Origin: Pseudomonadota bacterium
GTDB taxonomy: Bacteria > Pseudomonadota > Gammaproteobacteria > Burkholderiales > Burkholderiaceae_C
Direction of reading: 5' to 3'
Assembly (NCBI GenBank): GCA_021819435.1
Contig: JAKARB010000005.1
Location: 1-64,000 of the forward strand
Length of the DNA stretch: 64,000 nucleotides
Made by a program: the position numbers and the translations under genes. This document shows, piece by piece, positions 1 through 8,615 of the stretch (positions are counted from its first letter, which is position 1; each line of letters opens with the position of its first letter). The notes under the pieces were generated by a model. It did no database searches, was not told where the DNA came from, and was given only the letters and a program-made list of their open reading frames with translations.

Positions 1-125
1 ACCGGCGAACTTCGAACTCTCGCGGCTTGCTGTTCTATCGCCTGCTTCAGCAGGCCATGCAAACCAGCCCCTACACCTACAGCGACATCACCAAGGCTTC
101 ACCCAAGCCGCCAGACAAGGTGTAG
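1..125 (+). CDS. C-terminal end of an IS1595-like transposase (cut by window edge)
   Basis: The frame starting at base 3 is open to the TAG at 123-125 and encodes about 40 residues, beginning RRTSNSRGLLFYRLLQQA. An Arg-rich stretch followed by SRG(L/M)LFYR near the C-terminus is typical of IS1595-family DDE transposases; this is recalled family knowledge, not a search. The rest of the gene lies left of the window, so it cannot be said whether the element is intact. No clear terminal inverted repeat or target duplication was identified downstream. Confidence 0.5.
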   Translation, partial: RRTSNSRGLLFYRLLQQAMQTSPYTYSDITKASPKPPDKV

Positions 126-260
126 AGCGCTGGATATGCATCCAGTGTTTTGGCTTTTGTGGAGCTAACTGGATACCCCTTATATTCATACAGCATTGAC
201 GGAGGCGGGCGCCGCTTTCGCCGTGCACTTCCCTCGCAGTTGCCCTAGAGGGGTCTCGGT

Positions 261-301
261 CCCCACCTGTGGCTCCAGTGGCTTCAGGTGGGGCTTTTTT
301 T
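261..301 (+). terminator. Rho-independent terminator
   Basis: Perfect 9-bp stem CCCCACCTG (261-269) / CAGGTGGGG (285-293), followed by C and a run of seven T. Probably ends transcription coming from the left edge. Confidence 0.8.
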
Positions 302-420
302 CGTCCGCAGCCGGGGGAGGGCCCAAGGCACGCCTGCCGGTAGTAAGCGGGCTTTTGAAGCGTGCTTGATACTGAGTTGTCTGAGGTCAGCGTAGCCATC
401 CTACCGGTCATTGAACGCAC

Positions 421-460
421 AGCGCCCGATCCCTTAAAAGGATTGGGCGCTTTGCTTTTG
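421..460 (+). terminator. Rho-independent terminator upstream of MCP promoter
   Basis: 12-bp stem AGCGCCCGATCC (421-432) / GGATTGGGCGCT (440-451) with one G-T wobble and a 7-base loop, then TTTGCTTTT. It insulates the MCP promoter from upstream transcription. Confidence 0.75.
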
Positions 461-486
461 CGGCGCATTTCACGGGTTTCACCTGC

Positions 487-513
487 TCAATTTTTCAGCA
501 GGATGGTCGATAC
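487..513 (+). promoter_or_regulatory. Sigma-28 (FliA) type promoter of the MCP gene
   Basis: TCAATTTT (487-494), an 11-base spacer and GTCGATAC (506-513) match the flagellar consensus TAAAGTTT-N11-GCCGATAA at 6/8 and 6/8 with exact spacing. The motif lies 32 bases before the MCP start codon, giving a short leader. Chemoreceptor genes are classic FliA targets, so the context fits. Confidence 0.6.
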
Positions 514-545
514 CTCTCAGGTTCCAACCCTTTACAGGTGTCGCG

Positions 546-2096
546 ATGCCCCAGATGACCTCTTTCAACCAGTCGATTGGCCGGCGCATGGCCCTGGTGT
601 TGGGCTTCGTGCTCGTGCTGGCCTTCATTGGGTCGGGCATCGGTTACGTCTCGCTCAACCGCATTGCGACCGAAACCGAGTCGATGCTGGGGCGTTCCCT
701 CGCGGCTGAGCGGGTTGCGTCCGACTGGTATCGCAACATCTTCAATGGGGTGACCCGGACCACGGCCATCGCGGCCAGTTCCGATCCGTCTCTGGCGCAG
801 TTCTTCGCGCCGAAGGCGGCTGAGTCGACCAAGCAGTCGACCGAGTATCAGAAACAGCTCGAAGCCTTGCTGGTGGGAGACGAAGCCCATCGCCTCTTCG
901 ACAACCTGTCCGAAGCCCGCAAGCGGTACCTGGCTGCGCGCGATGTCGTCGCCGGGGCCAAGAAGGCGGGTGAGTCCGCCCGTGCGAAGGAGAGTTTCGA
1001 GCAGGAGTTCCTGCCGGCAGCCACGGGGCTTCAGGATGCGATCAAGGCCATGTTGCAGCATGTGCGTTCGCAGTTCGATGCCGCCGCGTTGCGGGTCGAT
1101 GAGGCCAATCAGCGGGCCCGTTGGGCGCTGCTGGCTTTCGGGGTGTCGGCGCTGCTGGCCGGTGTCGGCTTGTCGTTGTGGTTGACCAAGTCGATCACTC
1201 GGCCCTTGTCGCGTGCGGTGGAGGTGGCCGAGGCCATCGCTCGCTTCGATCTGAGCAGCCACGTCGAGGTGCACAGCCAGGACGAGACCGGGCGCCTGAT
1301 GGGTTCCTTGTCTCGCATGCAGTCTTCTTTGCAGAACCTCGTGCGCAGCGTGCGCCAGTCGACTGACAGCATCAGCGTGGCCAGCGCGGAGATCGCCACG
1401 GGCAACATGGATTTGTCCACGCGCACGGAGCAGACCGCGTCCAGCCTGCAGCAGGCTGCCGCATCCATGACGCAGTTGACCGGCACGGTTCGTCAGACGG
1501 CCGATTCAGCAGCCACGGCCAACCAGTTGGCGAGCTCGGCCGCCGAGGTGGCTCAGCGTGGTGGCTCGGTGGTGTCGCAGGTGGTCTCGACGATGGAAGA
1601 GATCAGCAGCAGCTCCAAGCGCATCAGCGACATCATCGGCACGATCGATGGCATCGCGTTTCAGACCAACATCCTGGCGTTGAACGCGGCGGTGGAGGCC
1701 GCGCGCGCCGGTGAGCAAGGACGTGGTTTCGCGGTGGTGGCTGGCGAGGTTCGTTCGTTGGCTCAGCGCTCGGCCGAGGCCGCCCGCGAGATCAAGAACT
1801 TGATCGGCGCCAGCGTCGACAAGGTGGAGTCGGGTGCACGCCTCGTCAAGGACGCGGGCGAGACCATGACGGAGATCGTTTCGAGCGTGCAGCGCGTGAC
1901 GGACATCATCGGCGAGATCTCGGCTGCCGCGCAGGAACAGCGCGATGGCATCGACCAGATCAACGTCGCCGTGAGTCACCTCGACCAGATGACGCAGCAA
2001 AACGCGGCCCTGGTGGAAGAGGCCGCTTCGGCAGCCGAGAGCCTGAAGGATCAGTCCGGCAGGCTGGCCGAGGAAGTGACCGTGTTCAAGGTCTGA
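546..2096 (+). CDS. Methyl-accepting chemotaxis protein
   Basis: Inner-membrane chemoreceptor of 516 aa that passes ligand binding to the CheA/CheW array. An N-terminal membrane helix (about 15-35) is followed by a ~150-residue periplasmic four-helix-type sensor, a second helix (about 193-215), a HAMP linker and a long cytoplasmic coiled coil. The signalling hairpin tip (about 362-415) contains the near-invariant [21 protein letters not shown] and [12 protein letters not shown] segments. There is no C-terminal NWETF-like CheR tether. ATG at 546 is used; an in-frame ATG at 555 is possible. The sensed ligand cannot be read from sequence. A sigma-28-like promoter lies just upstream. Confidence 0.95.
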   Translation: MPQMTSFNQSIGRRMALVLGFVLVLAFIGSGIGYVSLNRIATETESMLGRSLAAERVASDWYRNIFNGVTRTTAIAASSDPSLAQFFAPKAAESTKQSTEYQKQLEALLVGDEAHRLFDNLSEARKRYLAARDVVAGAKKAGESARAKESFEQEFLPAATGLQDAIKAMLQHVRSQFDAAALRVDEANQRARWALLAFGVSALLAGVGLSLWLTKSITRPLSRAVEVAEAIARFDLSSHVEVHSQDETGRLMGSLSRMQSSLQNLVRSVRQSTDSISVASAEIATGNMDLSTRTEQTASSLQQAAASMTQLTGTVRQTADSAATANQLASSAAEVAQRGGSVVSQVVSTMEEISSSSKRISDIIGTIDGIAFQTNILALNAAVEAARAGEQGRGFAVVAGEVRSLAQRSAEAAREIKNLIGASVDKVESGARLVKDAGETMTEIVSSVQRVTDIIGEISAAAQEQRDGIDQINVAVSHLDQMTQQNAALVEEAASAAESLKDQSGRLAEEVTVFKV

Positions 2097-2121
2097 GCCG
2101 AGCGGCGCTCAAGTTGCTGCG

Positions 2122-3069
2122 TCAAGGCGTGGCGATGGCCCGGGTGCGTTCGTACATCTCGATGATGTGGCGGCCCGCCGTGGTGGGCGCGTAGCGGGGC
2201 GGCCGCTCCTCGCTGCTGCAGCCTGGCAGCACCTCGACCCTGGCATGGAAGTCCATGTCGAAGAAGTATGCGATGGACAGCCGATCACGCCCGCTGGGGT
2301 TCAGCACCCTGTGTGGCGTGGAGCGGTAGTGGTCATTCGTCCAGCGAGCCATCATGTCGCCGAGGTTGACGACGTAGGCGTCGGCAATCGGCGGGGCGTC
2401 GAACCAGTTGCCATGCTCGTCCTGCACTTGCAGTCCGCCGGCTTCGTCTTGTGCCAGCAGCGTGATGCTGCCCCAGTCGGTGTGGGCGCCGCAGCCGATC
2501 TGACCTGGCAGGGCGGCTTGTGATGGAGGCTGTTGGGGGTAGTGCAGCAGGCGCAGCACAGGCATCGGGTCGAGCATGAAGGTGTTGAAGTAACCAGGGG
2601 GCAGGCCTAGGCCTTGCGCCATGGCGGACAGCAGTTGGCGCGCGAGCCTTTGTGTGGCCGATTCGTAGCGTTCGATCGCTGAGCGGAAGCCGGGCACGAG
2701 CGCTTCGCCGGGCCATTGGTTAGGGCCGTGGTTGGGCGTGCCGGCTTGCACGAGCGGGTCGTCTGCGGCGCGGTCCACGCCCAGGTAGAAGCTTTCTTTG
2801 AGGTCGCCGGGTCGGCCGGGCTCCAGAGACTGCCAGGCCACCGGGTCCCAACCTCGGTGGATGCCGCTGCGCTCGATGTGCCAGCGCTGCTTGATTTCGT
2901 CGCTCAGGTCAAAGAAGCGGCGTGCGGCATCGAAGGCCCGAGCCCGGATCTGCGGATCGATGCCATGGCCCACCACGTAGAAGAAACCTTCTTGCCGGCA
3001 GGCGGAGTCCAACCGCTTGGGCAGGCCTTCGGCGCGGCTGATGTCGATGATGGGCAGGCTGCTGGGCAT
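2122..3069 (-). CDS. Isopenicillin N synthase-like 2OG-Fe(II) oxygenase
   Basis: Cytosolic non-haem iron dioxygenase of 315 aa. The N-terminal DIOX_N part carries the typical GFFYVVGHG segment (about 28-36). The catalytic jelly roll has the Fe triad His196-x-Asp198 (in AHTDWG) and His253 (in STPHRVLN), and the 2-oxoglutarate-binding Arg263-x-Ser265. The substrate is unknown; this family acts on small metabolites. It starts 9 bases after the stop of the quinone reductase gene, so the two are very likely co-transcribed leftward. It converges on the MCP gene with a 25-bp gap. Confidence 0.85.
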   Translation of the reverse strand: MPSSLPIIDISRAEGLPKRLDSACRQEGFFYVVGHGIDPQIRARAFDAARRFFDLSDEIKQRWHIERSGIHRGWDPVAWQSLEPGRPGDLKESFYLGVDRAADDPLVQAGTPNHGPNQWPGEALVPGFRSAIERYESATQRLARQLLSAMAQGLGLPPGYFNTFMLDPMPVLRLLHYPQQPPSQAALPGQIGCGAHTDWGSITLLAQDEAGGLQVQDEHGNWFDAPPIADAYVVNLGDMMARWTNDHYRSTPHRVLNPSGRDRLSIAYFFDMDFHARVEVLPGCSSEERPPRYAPTTAGRHIIEMYERTRAIATP

Positions 3070-3078
3070 TGGGGTGGC

Positions 3079-3675
3079 TCAGTTGAGTTTGGCGAGGGTG
3101 TCGTGCACGCGTTTGAGAAAGCGCTGACGGGCCTCAGGTGTCTGGTGGTTCATGCCATGCAATTGCAGCCAGCGACTTTGGCAGCGTTTGGCAAACAGGG
3201 GCCGCAGGCCGCGCATGAAAAGGCTGCGGCCGGGGTCTCCTATGACGCGCAGCCACCACCATGGGGCGCCAGAAGTGGTGATGCCCACGAAGCAGCGGAT
3301 GTGGTCCAGGCAGCCCGTGATGGGGCGATGGGGGCCGGCACCGACCTTGAAGGCCACGCCGGGGAGCATCATGCGGTCGAGCCAGCCTTTGAGGATGGCT
3401 GGCGGGCCGTACATCCAGGTGGGGTAGATGACGATGAGCGCTTCGGAGCGCTTGAGTTCATCGACATGGGGTTGCAGCGCGGCGATGTTGTCGGCGGTGC
3501 GCGGCAGGTAGCTGGCCTTTTCGGTCGGGCTCAACACAGGGTCGAAGCCCTGCCGGTACAGGTCAAGCAAGGTGACCTGGTGGCCCTGGCTGCGCAGGGC
3601 TGAGACCGCGGTTTCGCAAAGGGCCGCGTTGTAGCTGGCGGGGTCGGGGTGTGCCCAAATGACAAGGCATTGCAT
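3079..3675 (-). CDS. NAD(P)H:quinone reductase-like flavodoxin-fold protein
   Basis: Soluble flavoprotein of 198 aa in the NQO1/KefF/MdaB family, which makes two-electron reductions of quinones with NAD(P)H. The N-terminus (CLVIWAHPDPASYN) is the flavodoxin-like beta strand with the FMN/FAD phosphate loop. The YPTWMYGPPAILKGWLDR segment (about 86-103) is the family hallmark. It is the upstream gene of a pair with the 2OG oxygenase (9-bp gap), which may indicate a shared redox or aromatic-compound role. The start ATG lies 42 bases beyond the PEP-CTERM stop codon. Exact substrate unknown. Confidence 0.85.
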   Translation of the reverse strand: MQCLVIWAHPDPASYNAALCETAVSALRSQGHQVTLLDLYRQGFDPVLSPTEKASYLPRTADNIAALQPHVDELKRSEALIVIYPTWMYGPPAILKGWLDRMMLPGVAFKVGAGPHRPITGCLDHIRCFVGITTSGAPWWWLRVIGDPGRSLFMRGLRPLFAKRCQSRWLQLHGMNHQTPEARQRFLKRVHDTLAKLN

Positions 3676-3717
3676 GGGCGGATGCCATGCAATGCCTGTG
3701 CCGTTGGTGGGTGCCTG

Positions 3718-4392
3718 TCAGCAGGCTTTGGCCGCCTTGCGGCGAGCGATCACGCCGGTTGCTGCCAAACCGGCGAGCAGCAGGGCGGTGGTGTCAGGTT
3801 CGGGCACCGGGATGGCGGCGGCGGAGTTGTACCAGAATCGCCCGATGAGTTGATATTGGGTCGGATTGCGGAAGTAGCGGCCCCAGATGTCGAAGCTTGC
3901 GGCCAGGCTCACGATCTGCCCGGATGCATTGCGTTGCAGATCGATGATCGAGAAGCGCTTTTGGGTCGGGATGAAGTTTTGGGCGTCGAGTGTCGTGTTG
4001 GGGTAACTCACGTTGGGGAAGTTGGGGGCATTGGAGGCGTAACTCACAGCGTAGATGCCGACATCTCCGACTGGATGATCGGGGTCGACCGTGAACCCCA
4101 CGAAGGATCGCTCGCCATACGGGCCGCTGATATAGAACTCCAAGTTCAAGATCTCTTTGCCCAGTCGTGCGTCGAACATTTTTTGTTCAAGCAGATCAAA
4201 GTGTGACGGTCTTGCATCGAGCGAAGAGAAACGCTCTATTGTGCTGAATGGGTTGCCTCCCGGGTTCGATTCCAGAACCTCCAGCATCGACAGCGCTTGC
4301 GACGGCTGGTCAGGCGCGATGGCGAATGAAGAAGCGCTGCCGACCAGTGCGAAGGTGCAGGTCAGCGCGCGGAGGATTTGCTTGAAAGACAT
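3718..4392 (-). CDS. PEP-CTERM sorting domain protein
   Basis: Predicted exported protein of 224 aa. The start at 4392 is chosen because AGGAGA lies 4 bases upstream and a signal peptide begins there (MSFKQILRALTCTFALVG); an upstream in-frame start would add 51 unrelated residues. The C-terminus has the tripartite sorting signal: VPEP, a hydrophobic helix (TTALLLAGLAATGVIA) and a basic RRK end. PEP-CTERM proteins are processed by exosortase (EpsH/XrtA type) and are usually linked to exopolysaccharide or biofilm. The mature domain is not recognised. No exosortase gene is present in this window. Confidence 0.85.
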   Translation of the reverse strand: MSFKQILRALTCTFALVGSASSFAIAPDQPSQALSMLEVLESNPGGNPFSTIERFSSLDARPSHFDLLEQKMFDARLGKEILNLEFYISGPYGERSFVGFTVDPDHPVGDVGIYAVSYASNAPNFPNVSYPNTTLDAQNFIPTQKRFSIIDLQRNASGQIVSLAASFDIWGRYFRNPTQYQLIGRFWYNSAAAIPVPEPDTTALLLAGLAATGVIARRKAAKAC

Positions 4393-4513
4393 GGGCTCTC
4401 CTGATTCATGTTGGGGGAGAGTTCCATTTTGGTGCGCTCTTTTGCTCAGGTGTGTCAAGCCGATTGTTCTTTCGGCCCATTCCCGATGCCAGGGGAGATT
4501 TCGCGGTAGGCCA

Positions 4514-5764
4514 TCAGGACAGCAGTTCCAGCAGCGCACGGGCAACCACCTTGGTGGCCTTCCTCAGGTCATCCAGCACCAAATGCTCATCGGCGCGCTT
4601 GGCATTCGACTCGCGCACCGTGCGTGGCCCAGCGCCGTAGATCACCGCAGGGATGCCTTGGGCGCAGTACAGCCGCACATCGGTGTAGAGCGGTGTGCCT
4701 TTGGTGGGCAGCGGTTCGCCGAAGATCGCCTCACCATGCTTTTGCAAGGCCTCGACCAAGGGGGCGTTGCCCGGCAGGGGTTGCAGCGAATGTGCCAACA
4801 GCAGGCGCTTGATCTCGATGCGGATGCCGGGGAAACTGGCCGCGGCGGTTTCGATCACGCGGCGGATGTCGGCCTCGACGGTCACCGGGTTCTCTTCCGG
4901 GATCATGCGGCGGTCGAGTTTGAACACCACCTTGCCCGGCACGACGTTGGTGTTGGTGCCACCTTCGATGCGGCCGACGTTCAGATAAGGGTGGGTGATG
5001 CCCGGCACCTGGGACGTGACCTGCTGGTAAAGCGTGTTCTGCTCATACAGCGCGTTGAGGATGCGCACCGCGCCTTGCAGGGCGTCGACACCGGTGTGCG
5101 GGATGGCGGCATGGGCCATCTCGCCATGCACGGTGACTTCCATTTGCAGGCAGCCGTTGTGGGCCGTGATCACCTCGTGACTGAAGCCAGCGGCGATCAG
5201 CAAGTCGGGCTTGGTGAGGCCTTGCTTGAGCAGCCAGCCGGGGCCGAGTTCGCCGCCGAATTCCTCGTCGTAAGTGAAGTGCAGTTCAATGCCGCCTTGG
5301 GGCTGGGCCAGGCCGCGTGCCACCAGGTCATCGAGCGCGCGCAGGGCGAAGGTGTAGGTGGCGAAGTCGCTCTTGCTGACGGCGGATGCTCGGCCGTAGA
5401 GCTTGCCATCGACGATTTCTCCGCCATACGGGTCGTGGGTCCAGCCTTCGCCGGGGGGCACCACGTCGCCGTGTGCGTTGAGGGCCACGGTGAGGCCGGC
5501 TTCGCTGTAGCGGCGGCGCACGATGAGGTTGGTCAGGCTCTGGAGGCCGTAGGCATGCACCTCGCCGGCTGGCACGGGGTGGGCCTCGGCCTGGTAGCCG
5601 AAAGCCGACAGCAGTTGCGCGGTGCGCTCGGCATGCGGTGCGTTGTTGCCAGGCGGCGTGTCGGTGGGCACTTGCACGAGTGCCTGGAGGTAGCGAACTT
5701 CATCGTCGAAGTGGGCGTCGACCCAGGCGTCGAGGGCGGCGTAGGTTAGGGCGGTTGTGGTCAT
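4514..5764 (-). CDS. M20-family metallo-amidohydrolase/peptidase
   Basis: 416-aa di-zinc hydrolase related to ArgE/DapE/CPG2. Visible motifs are the first metal site (NAHGDVVPPG, about 94-103), an Asp-containing GRASAVSKSD segment in place of the usual GRGAxDMKG, the catalytic Glu pair in TYDEEFGG, and the lid/dimer segment with HGEMAHAAIPHTG. It is the last gene of the leftward purine operon, 13 bases after the uraD-allC fusion. By context it may hydrolyse a ureide or N-carbamoyl product of allantoate breakdown, but that is inference; a general deacylase is equally possible from sequence. Confidence 0.8.
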   Translation of the reverse strand: MTTTALTYAALDAWVDAHFDDEVRYLQALVQVPTDTPPGNNAPHAERTAQLLSAFGYQAEAHPVPAGEVHAYGLQSLTNLIVRRRYSEAGLTVALNAHGDVVPPGEGWTHDPYGGEIVDGKLYGRASAVSKSDFATYTFALRALDDLVARGLAQPQGGIELHFTYDEEFGGELGPGWLLKQGLTKPDLLIAAGFSHEVITAHNGCLQMEVTVHGEMAHAAIPHTGVDALQGAVRILNALYEQNTLYQQVTSQVPGITHPYLNVGRIEGGTNTNVVPGKVVFKLDRRMIPEENPVTVEADIRRVIETAAASFPGIRIEIKRLLLAHSLQPLPGNAPLVEALQKHGEAIFGEPLPTKGTPLYTDVRLYCAQGIPAVIYGAGPRTVRESNAKRADEHLVLDDLRKATKVVARALLELLS

Positions 5765-5777
5765 GCTGAGGCAACGA

Positions 5778-7586
5778 TCAAAGGGCTTCCAGCAGGTTCA
5801 TGAAAGCGGTGACGGCGCGCTGGGCATCGTCGTTGGTGATGGTTTCCAGCGGGTTGTGGCTGATGCCGGCGTTGCCACCGCGCACGAAGAGCATGGCCTG
5901 TGGCAGCACTTGGTGGAGCTTCATGGCGTCGTGGCCCGCGCCGCTGAGCAGGCGGAAGGCGGGCAGGCCCATCTGCGTGACGGCTTGCTCCCAGCGGGCT
6001 TGCCAGACGGCATCGGAAGGGGCGGCGGCCACGGTGAGGTGCAGGTCGCAGCGGATGTGCACGCCACGGCGTTGGGCGATCTCGTCGATGCGGGCAAGCA
6101 CGTCGGCGGCGAGCGCGTCGCGCTGGGCGTCGGTGGGGGCGCGCAGGTCGAGCGTGAATTGGCAGCGTCCGGGCACGACGTTGATCGAGCCTTGCGGCAC
6201 GTTGAGCACGCCCACCGTGCCCACCGATGGGCCAGCGGCTGAGGCGGCGTCTTGCTTGGCACGGGCTTCGACGGCGAGGATGACTTCGGCCACGGCGGCG
6301 GCCGCGTCTTGCCGCATCGGCATGGGGGTGGTGCCTGCGTGGCAGGCGGTGCCGATGGCTTCACAGCTGAAGCGCTTGGCGCCGTTGATCGAGGTGACGA
6401 TGCCAAGCGGGGTGTCGAGCCCGTCGAGCACGGGGCCTTGTTCGATGTGCACCTCGACGAAGCCCAGGTAGCGTGATGGGTCGCGTTGCAGTGCCTGGAT
6501 GTCTTTCAGCTCGGCGCTGAGGCCGGCTGCCTGCATGGCTTGGCGCACGGTGATGCCGTCGGCGTCGGCCAGGTCGAGCCAGGCGGGGTTGAAGTCGCCG
6601 ACCAGGGCTGACGAACCCAGGAAGGTGGCCGGGTAGCGCTGGCCTTCTTCTTCTGAGAAGGCCACGACCTCGATGCCATGCCGCAGGCGCCTGCCTTGCG
6701 CATGCAGCGCACGCACGCAGGCCATGGGCACGAAAATGCCCAGGCGGCCATCGTGGCGGCCGCCGTTGCGCACGGTGTCGTAGTGGGAGCCGGTCAACAG
6801 CATCGGGGCTGCACGGTCGATGCCATGGAAGCGGCCCAAGACGTTGCCCGCGGCGTCACGCGTGACCTCATCGAAGCCGCAGGCGCGCATCCAGGCCATG
6901 AGCTGAATGGCGCAGGCTTGATGGGCCTCCGTCAGGTAGGTGACGGTGAGGGGCGGCTGGTCGTCGAGGCCGTTGTCGAGCCCCGTGCCTTCGGTGTGGG
7001 CGGCCAGGGCCTCGGCCCATTGCAGGATGAGGTCGCCTTCAGCGGGGTTGAAGCCGAACTTGTCGTTGAGGCGGATCTCGGCGATGCGGTGGATGTTGCG
7101 CAGGCATTCGGCCAGCTCGAAGCCGGCGCTGTTGTGCAGGCGGCGCGCGAAGGTGCGGATGATCTCGGCGCGCGGCAGGCCCTTGCCATGTGGGCCGCGC
7201 ACGGCCAGGATGAAGGGCCAGCCGAAGCGCGCGTTGTAGTCGGCGTTGAGCTGTTGCAGTTGCGTGAACTCTTCGGGGCTGCAATGCGTGAGGCCGGCCT
7301 TGCTTTGCTCGTTGGTGGATTCGGCCGTGAGCTGGCCGGCCACGGCGGCCTTGCCGGCAAGCTCGGGGTGGGCGCGGATGAGCGCGAGCTGCGCGTCTTG
7401 CGAGGCCGTGCGCACGACTTGCGCGAGCGTGTGCTTGAGCTGGTCTAGGCTGACGAAACCGCTGGCGGGCTTGCGCGCCCAGGCCTCGGCCGCGATCCAG
7501 GGTGAGTGCTCGTAGATGCCGTCGAGCAGGGCGGTGAAGCCAGCCTGGTCTGCGGCGTTGAGCTGGGCGAGGTTGAGCGCGGGCAT
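5778..7586 (-). CDS. OHCU decarboxylase-allantoate amidohydrolase fusion
   Basis: Two purine-pathway enzymes in one 602-aa chain. Residues ~1-170 are UraD (2-oxo-4-hydroxy-4-carboxy-5-ureidoimidazoline decarboxylase), with the RAHPELAGKAA and NADYNARFGWPFILAVRG motifs; it makes S-allantoin. Residues ~185-600 are a Zn-dependent hydantoinase/carbamoylase-type amidohydrolase (AllC-like), with TGSHYDTVRNGGRHDG, FSEEEGQRYP, the HIEQGPVL segment and SGAGHDAM; it hydrolyses allantoate. Start 7586 (MPALNLAQLN) is preferred; an upstream in-frame start at 7694 adds 36 residues overlapping puuE. The joined enzymes are not consecutive: allantoinase (puuE, next gene) acts between them. Confidence 0.9.
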   Translation of the reverse strand: MPALNLAQLNAADQAGFTALLDGIYEHSPWIAAEAWARKPASGFVSLDQLKHTLAQVVRTASQDAQLALIRAHPELAGKAAVAGQLTAESTNEQSKAGLTHCSPEEFTQLQQLNADYNARFGWPFILAVRGPHGKGLPRAEIIRTFARRLHNSAGFELAECLRNIHRIAEIRLNDKFGFNPAEGDLILQWAEALAAHTEGTGLDNGLDDQPPLTVTYLTEAHQACAIQLMAWMRACGFDEVTRDAAGNVLGRFHGIDRAAPMLLTGSHYDTVRNGGRHDGRLGIFVPMACVRALHAQGRRLRHGIEVVAFSEEEGQRYPATFLGSSALVGDFNPAWLDLADADGITVRQAMQAAGLSAELKDIQALQRDPSRYLGFVEVHIEQGPVLDGLDTPLGIVTSINGAKRFSCEAIGTACHAGTTPMPMRQDAAAAVAEVILAVEARAKQDAASAAGPSVGTVGVLNVPQGSINVVPGRCQFTLDLRAPTDAQRDALAADVLARIDEIAQRRGVHIRCDLHLTVAAAPSDAVWQARWEQAVTQMGLPAFRLLSGAGHDAMKLHQVLPQAMLFVRGGNAGISHNPLETITNDDAQRAVTAFMNLLEAL

Positions 7587-7627
7587 GGTGATGGCGGGCT
7601 TCAGGCGTGAACAGACGAGAGACGAAC

Positions 7628-8590
7628 TCAGACGGAGGGCGCGGGATGCGTGGCGCGCCAGTGGCGAGCGATGTCGATGCGACGGCAGACCCACACGTGC
7701 TCATGGGCCTGGATGTGATCGAGGAATTTCTGCAAGGCGCGCATGCGGCCCGGGCGGCCCAGCAGGCGGCAATGCATGCCGATGCTCAGCATCTTGGGGC
7801 GGTCCAGGCCGTTCGGGTCGCCTTCGGCGTAGAGCACGTCGAAGGCGTCGCGCAGATAGGTGAAGAAATCGTCGCCTTGCGAGAACCCTTGCGGCAGGCA
7901 GAAGCGCATGTCGTTCGTGTCCATGGCGTAGGGCACGATGAGCTGCTGCACGACTTCGCCGTTCGACTTTGTGACGGGCATCCAGAAGGGGAGGTCGTCG
8001 CCGTAGTGGTCGCTGTCGTACTCGAAGCCGCCGAAGTCGGCGACCAGGCGGTGGGTGTTGGGGCTATCGCGGCCGGTGTACCAGCCCAGCGGGCGCTCGC
8101 CGGTCATCTCTTCGATGATGCGCATGCCCTCAAGCATGTGGTCGCGTTCGGTGGCCTCGTCTACCTGCTGGTAGCTGATCCAGCGCCAGCCGTGGCAGGC
8201 GATTTCGTGGCCCAGGTCTTTGAAGGCCTGGGTGAGATCGGGGTGGCGGCGCAAGGCCATGCTCACGCCGAAGATGGTCAGTGGCAAGCGGCGTTGCTCG
8301 AACTCGCGCAGCAGCCGCCACACGCCTGCGCGCGAGCCGTATTCGTAGATCGACTCCATGCTCATGTGCCGGTCTGAATAGGCCGGCGGGTTGAACATCT
8401 CGCTCAAGAACTGCTCGCTGCCGGCGTCGCCATGCAGCACGCAGTTCTCGCCGCCTTCTTCGTAGTTCAGCACGAACTGCACGGCGATGCGTGCGCCGCC
8501 CGGCCAGCTGGCATGGGGTGGGTTGCGGCCGTGGCCGACGAGGTCACGGGGGTAGGTGCTCTGGGTGCTCGATGTGCTCGGCTGGGACAT
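7628..8590 (-). CDS. puuE: Allantoinase PuuE (polysaccharide-deacetylase fold)
   Basis: 320-aa cofactor-independent allantoinase that opens the allantoin ring to allantoate. The polysaccharide-deacetylase-like fold is recognisable: NYEEGGENCVLHGD near residue 43, the GHEIACHGWRW segment around 140, and GWYTGRDSPNTHRL around 180, all characteristic of PuuE. The gene lies 25 bases after the GntR regulator and 41 bases before the uraD-allC fusion, inside one leftward operon. It supplies the step missing between the two halves of the fusion protein. Confidence 0.92.
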   Translation of the reverse strand: MSQPSTSSTQSTYPRDLVGHGRNPPHASWPGGARIAVQFVLNYEEGGENCVLHGDAGSEQFLSEMFNPPAYSDRHMSMESIYEYGSRAGVWRLLREFEQRRLPLTIFGVSMALRRHPDLTQAFKDLGHEIACHGWRWISYQQVDEATERDHMLEGMRIIEEMTGERPLGWYTGRDSPNTHRLVADFGGFEYDSDHYGDDLPFWMPVTKSNGEVVQQLIVPYAMDTNDMRFCLPQGFSQGDDFFTYLRDAFDVLYAEGDPNGLDRPKMLSIGMHCRLLGRPGRMRALQKFLDHIQAHEHVWVCRRIDIARHWRATHPAPSV

Positions 8591-8615
8591 GGTGCTGTGC
8601 GGAGTGCTGCGGAGC

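Larger units (their letters stand above)
126..545. other. Gene-free stretch between transposase and MCP gene
   Basis: This 420-bp stretch has no convincing protein gene. It holds a small palindrome right after the transposase (CTGGAT-ATGC-ATCCAG, about 131-146), two intrinsic terminators (261-301 and 421-460) and a sigma-28-like promoter (487-513). The ~120 bases between the terminators could hold a short transcript, but no promoter for one was recognised. Confidence 0.6.

Noticed and set aside
88-468. Leftward open frame near the left edge
   Set aside because: It crosses two terminators and the transposase end, and its product looks random.
4157-5749. Rightward open frame antisense to the M20 hydrolase
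   Set aside because: The leftward frame carries metal-binding motifs and operon spacing; the rightward one is low complexity.
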